In this document: positions 5,608 through 7,058 of the stretch, piece after piece
Position numbering within the stretch: the first letter of the stretch is position 1
How the letters are laid out: every line of letters begins with the position of its first letter
Assembly: GCA_964481435.1 (NCBI GenBank)
Contig: CAYZTH010000032.1
Coordinates: 1-7,058 of the forward strand
DNA: 7,058 nt
Source of the DNA: JAPLYB01 sp964481435
GTDB taxonomy: Archaea; Nanobdellota; Nanobdellia; Pacearchaeales; UBA284
Reading direction: 5' to 3'
Program-made: the position numbers and the translations under genes
Notes under the pieces: model-generated
Database searches by the model: none
What the model was told of the DNA's origin: nothing
The model's input: only the letters and a program-made list of their open reading frames with translations

Positions 5608-6111
5608 CTATCCCTTATGCGCAGATAGGGCTAAAAAGGACTTTGTCTGGGTCATCATCTCGTCTATTTCGTCTTTTAACTTATCTTCATAGAAATCTAT
5701 TCTGCTTCTTACAATATACTTGTCATAGACTCCCCTTAAGAACTTAGTAACTGGGTTCTGTTCCCACTTATTTTCATAGTCTCTCTCGAGCCAGCACCAA
5801 AACTTTATTTCCATATCTGCTTTGTCTCTCTTCACATTAACACCTTCTCGCTGAATCTCTACAGTGACCATCTGTGTAAACCTAGCAACCATCCTTATTC
5901 TGAACCTGAAATAATCAGAAATCTTTCTGAAACATATCCATTCAATCTCAAGGACTTTACCTTCGGGTTTTACTTTCTCAGAGTATTTTTTTTCGTGAAG
6001 AAGATATTGATAATCCTTGAACCAGTCGAACATGAACTTATAGAGCTCTTTAAACTCAAAGATACCTGCATGAACAATCTTTCCATCGAATACTGGACTA
6101 AGTTCTGACAT
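5608..6111 (-). CDS. Conserved-looking protein of unknown function, 167 residues
   Basis: This is a soluble, mixed alpha/beta protein rich in aromatic residues. I recall similar sequences among DPANN archaea but know no function. Visible features in order are an N-terminal amphipathic segment FKELYKFMFDWFKDYQYL (20-37), KKYSEKVK (41-48), alternating hydrophobic/charged strands such as SDYFRFRIRM (65-74) and ADMEIKFWCWLERDY (98-112), then KFLRGVYDKYI (123-133) and a C-terminal helix to 160. The alternation suggests a beta sheet flanked by helices. There is no signal peptide, membrane segment or metal-binding cluster. Lys exceeds Arg (20 to 11), as in its neighbours except the gene upstream. 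Two possible TATA elements lie upstream, one proper (6137-6148) and one within a 27-bp repeat. The A-rich leader contains GAGG about 12 bases before the ATG, a weak ribosome binding site. Confidence 0.75.
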   Translation of the reverse strand: MSELSPVFDGKIVHAGIFEFKELYKFMFDWFKDYQYLLHEKKYSEKVKPEGKVLEIEWICFRKISDYFRFRIRMVARFTQMVTVEIQREGVNVKRDKADMEIKFWCWLERDYENKWEQNPVTKFLRGVYDKYIVRSRIDFYEDKLKDEIDEMMTQTKSFLALSAHKG

Positions 6112-6136
6112 TTTTCTTTTTTTCCTCTTTTTTATC

Positions 6137-6148
6137 CTAATTAAATAG
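6137..6148 (-). promoter_or_regulatory. TATA-like element of the 167-residue protein gene
   Basis: On the minus strand this reads CTATTTAATTAG, centred about 31 bases before the ATG at 6111. A second TATA-like core sits 20 bases further upstream in the direct repeat, so the gene may have two promoters. Confidence 0.4.
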
Positions 6149-6158
6149 AGAAAGGGTG

Positions 6159-6185
6159 TTTAAATATTTTATCACTTGAGGAAAT
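6159..6185 (+). repeat. 27-bp direct repeat, left copy
   Basis: This is identical over 27 bases to 6818-6844, in the same orientation, beginning TTTAAATATTTTATCACTTG. It ends 8 bases beyond the stop codon of the 200-residue gene. It contains a nearly symmetric TATA-like core that could still promote the 167-residue gene with a leader of about 27 bases. The flanks outside the 27 bases do not match between copies. Confidence 0.95.
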
Positions 6186-6193
6186 CAGACAAT

Positions 6194-6796
6194 TTATTGA
6201 TGGGCTTTAACTCGTTGCTCAAGTGCCTCAAGGTCTGTATCTATTGTATTTGTTGTCGTCAGTAACATTCTTCCGCTTCCATCTGGAGAGTATAAAACTC
6301 CGTCCGGAAATAAGACTAGAGATTTTGTAGTGTTGGGCCCCCATTTCTCACTGAACCTAAGGTCAAAACGTCCACTGTTACCACGAACACAGTACGTTAA
6401 TGGTAAATCATCTATATCCAAACCTATAGCCGCGTAATTTCCATCTAATCTTTTTAAAAGCCCAATAAGGTCTCTAACTTGTGAATCTTTTAGGAGAGGT
6501 CTTCCTCTTCTAAACTTATCAAATCTCGCAGAAACAACTGCCAATCCATTAAGCCCTTTTAACTGCTCCCAAAATCCGATATAGCCCAAAATCTGTTTTC
6601 CTAATTTTGTTCGGGGGTCTAATGAAACTTCGGGTGGAGCAAACCCAGAATCGCTTCTATCATAGAAACGCCCAAATTCTGCCATTGCTACTTCATAAGT
6701 CGCGCTGTCACTCTTTTCTAACGTATCTGATTGATATCTTCTAAATTCTTCTTTAGAAGTAAACCAATCTCCAAGAGCCCCACGTATTGTTCTCAT
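6194..6796 (-). CDS. Orphan protein of unknown function, bracketed by direct repeats
   Basis: This is a 200-residue soluble protein that I cannot place in any family. The N-terminal half looks helical (for example SKEEFRRYQSD and the segment at 37-48). A basic patch, FDKFRRGRPLLKD, spans 92-104. The C-terminal half looks beta-rich, with GRFDLRFSEKWGP (142-154) and LVLFPDGVLYSPDGSGRMLL (160-179). There is no signal peptide, membrane segment or Cys cluster. Composition is unlike the neighbours: Arg outnumbers Lys 18 to 11, whereas the adjacent gene has Lys 20 and Arg 11. The start is well supported, because a TATA core within the right repeat copy is centred about 27 bases before the ATG at 6796. 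Identical 27-bp repeats on both sides suggest the gene was inserted or duplicated into place. No transposase or integrase is seen in the window. Confidence 0.7.
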   Translation of the reverse strand: MRTIRGALGDWFTSKEEFRRYQSDTLEKSDSATYEVAMAEFGRFYDRSDSGFAPPEVSLDPRTKLGKQILGYIGFWEQLKGLNGLAVVSARFDKFRRGRPLLKDSQVRDLIGLLKRLDGNYAAIGLDIDDLPLTYCVRGNSGRFDLRFSEKWGPNTTKSLVLFPDGVLYSPDGSGRMLLTTTNTIDTDLEALEQRVKAHQ

Positions 6797-6817
6797 TGTT
6801 AAGATGAATAATCTCTC

Positions 6818-6844
6818 TTTAAATATTTTATCACTTGAGGAAAT
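6818..6844 (+). repeat. 27-bp direct repeat, right copy, carrying the orphan gene's promoter
   Basis: This is a perfect copy of 6159-6185, 659 bases away in the same orientation. On the minus strand its TATA-like core (AAAATATTTAAA) is centred about 27 bases before the ATG at 6796, so this copy serves as the promoter of the orphan gene. The AAATATTT core is self-complementary and could also direct rightward transcription starting near 6849. Confidence 0.95.
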
Positions 6845-7058
6845 ACTCTTTATTTAGACCAAATCTTAACGATTAGTTGGGGCACAAATCGCGCCTTATC
6901 TCTAAGAGGCCGGCGCCCATTTATCTATTTTAATATATATTTTGTATTATATATATTAAATAACACAGAATAAATAATCAGTAAAACTTTTCAGAATAAG
7001 AAAATGCGCCGACCGGGAATGACGGGGAGTAGGACTCTTAATTCCTTTTGACACGTGA
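6845..7058. other. Non-coding right end with two GC-rich, structured islands
   Basis: I find no protein gene here. A GC-rich island at about 6878-6918 can form a stem between GCGCC (6891-6895) and GGCGC (6912-6916), followed by T-rich sequence. An AT-only stretch with strong TATA-like sequence (about 6931-6962) follows. A second GC-rich island starts at 7006. It contains GGAAT (7016-7020) pairing with ATTCC (7041-7045), and inside it GAGT/ACTC (7027-7030 and 7034-7037). GC-rich islands in AT-rich archaeal DNA often mark stable RNAs. I tried to fold tRNAs on both strands and failed. A 15-codon frame at 7004-7051 is probably chance. The second island may continue past the window. Confidence 0.35.

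Noticed and set aside
6159..6844. CRISPR array or classical insertion sequence
   Set aside because: There are only two direct repeat copies 659 bases apart, with no regular spacers, no terminal inverted repeats and no transposase.
7004..7051. 15-residue frame MRRPGMTGSRTLNSF
   Set aside because: It is very short, has no ribosome binding site, lies in a hairpin-rich GC island, and the nearest TATA is about 50 bases away.
7004..7058. tRNA gene or tRNA half at the right edge (either strand)
   Set aside because: An acceptor-like GCGCCGA is present, but there is no T8, no D-arm, no TTCRANY T-loop, and the expected T-stem does not pair on either strand.

Overview
The window looks like part of a small, AT-rich archaeal genome, most likely a DPANN-type lineage (Woesearchaeota/Pacearchaeota-like). 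The domain call rests on an archaeal TFE alpha subunit, an Nre-family repair protein (archaea only), a probable L15e ribosomal protein start, and TATA boxes about 24-27 bases upstream of most start codons, which implies mostly leaderless mRNAs. The DPANN placement is weaker. It rests on lysine-rich proteins, several unassigned coiled-coil or orphan genes, and single-gene transcription units, and it is not demonstrated here.

Left part (1-1890): the 5' end of a probable ribosomal protein L15e gene runs off the left edge on the minus strand. Divergent from it are a HIT-family nucleotide hydrolase/transferase and an NreA-type DNA repair protein with an N-terminal four-Cys zinc motif and a C-terminal PCNA-binding motif. 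Middle left (1915-3827, minus strand): a DUF1003 membrane protein, a rhomboid intramembrane protease with a complete catalytic site, and tfe, which encodes transcription factor E alpha with an unusual tail of about 60 residues that is roughly 60% lysine.

Middle right (3955-4901, plus strand): two small coiled-coil proteins of unknown function that may be distant paralogues, separated by a cluster of small hairpins. Right part (5021-6796, minus strand): a dCMP deaminase, an unassigned 167-residue protein, and an orphan 200-residue protein. The orphan is bracketed by two perfect 27-bp direct repeats, one of which carries its promoter. The last 260 bases have no convincing gene but hold two GC-rich, hairpin-forming islands in very AT-rich DNA and could include the start of a stable RNA gene.

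The genes mostly look like independent housekeeping units (translation, transcription initiation, DNA repair, nucleotide metabolism, membrane proteolysis) rather than one pathway. I see no CRISPR array, transposase, toxin-antitoxin pair or evident new multi-gene system. The most unusual signals are the repeat-bracketed orphan gene, the lysine-tailed TFE with a Cys-to-Asp change in its zinc ribbon, and a 9-mer shared by three intergenic structured spots.
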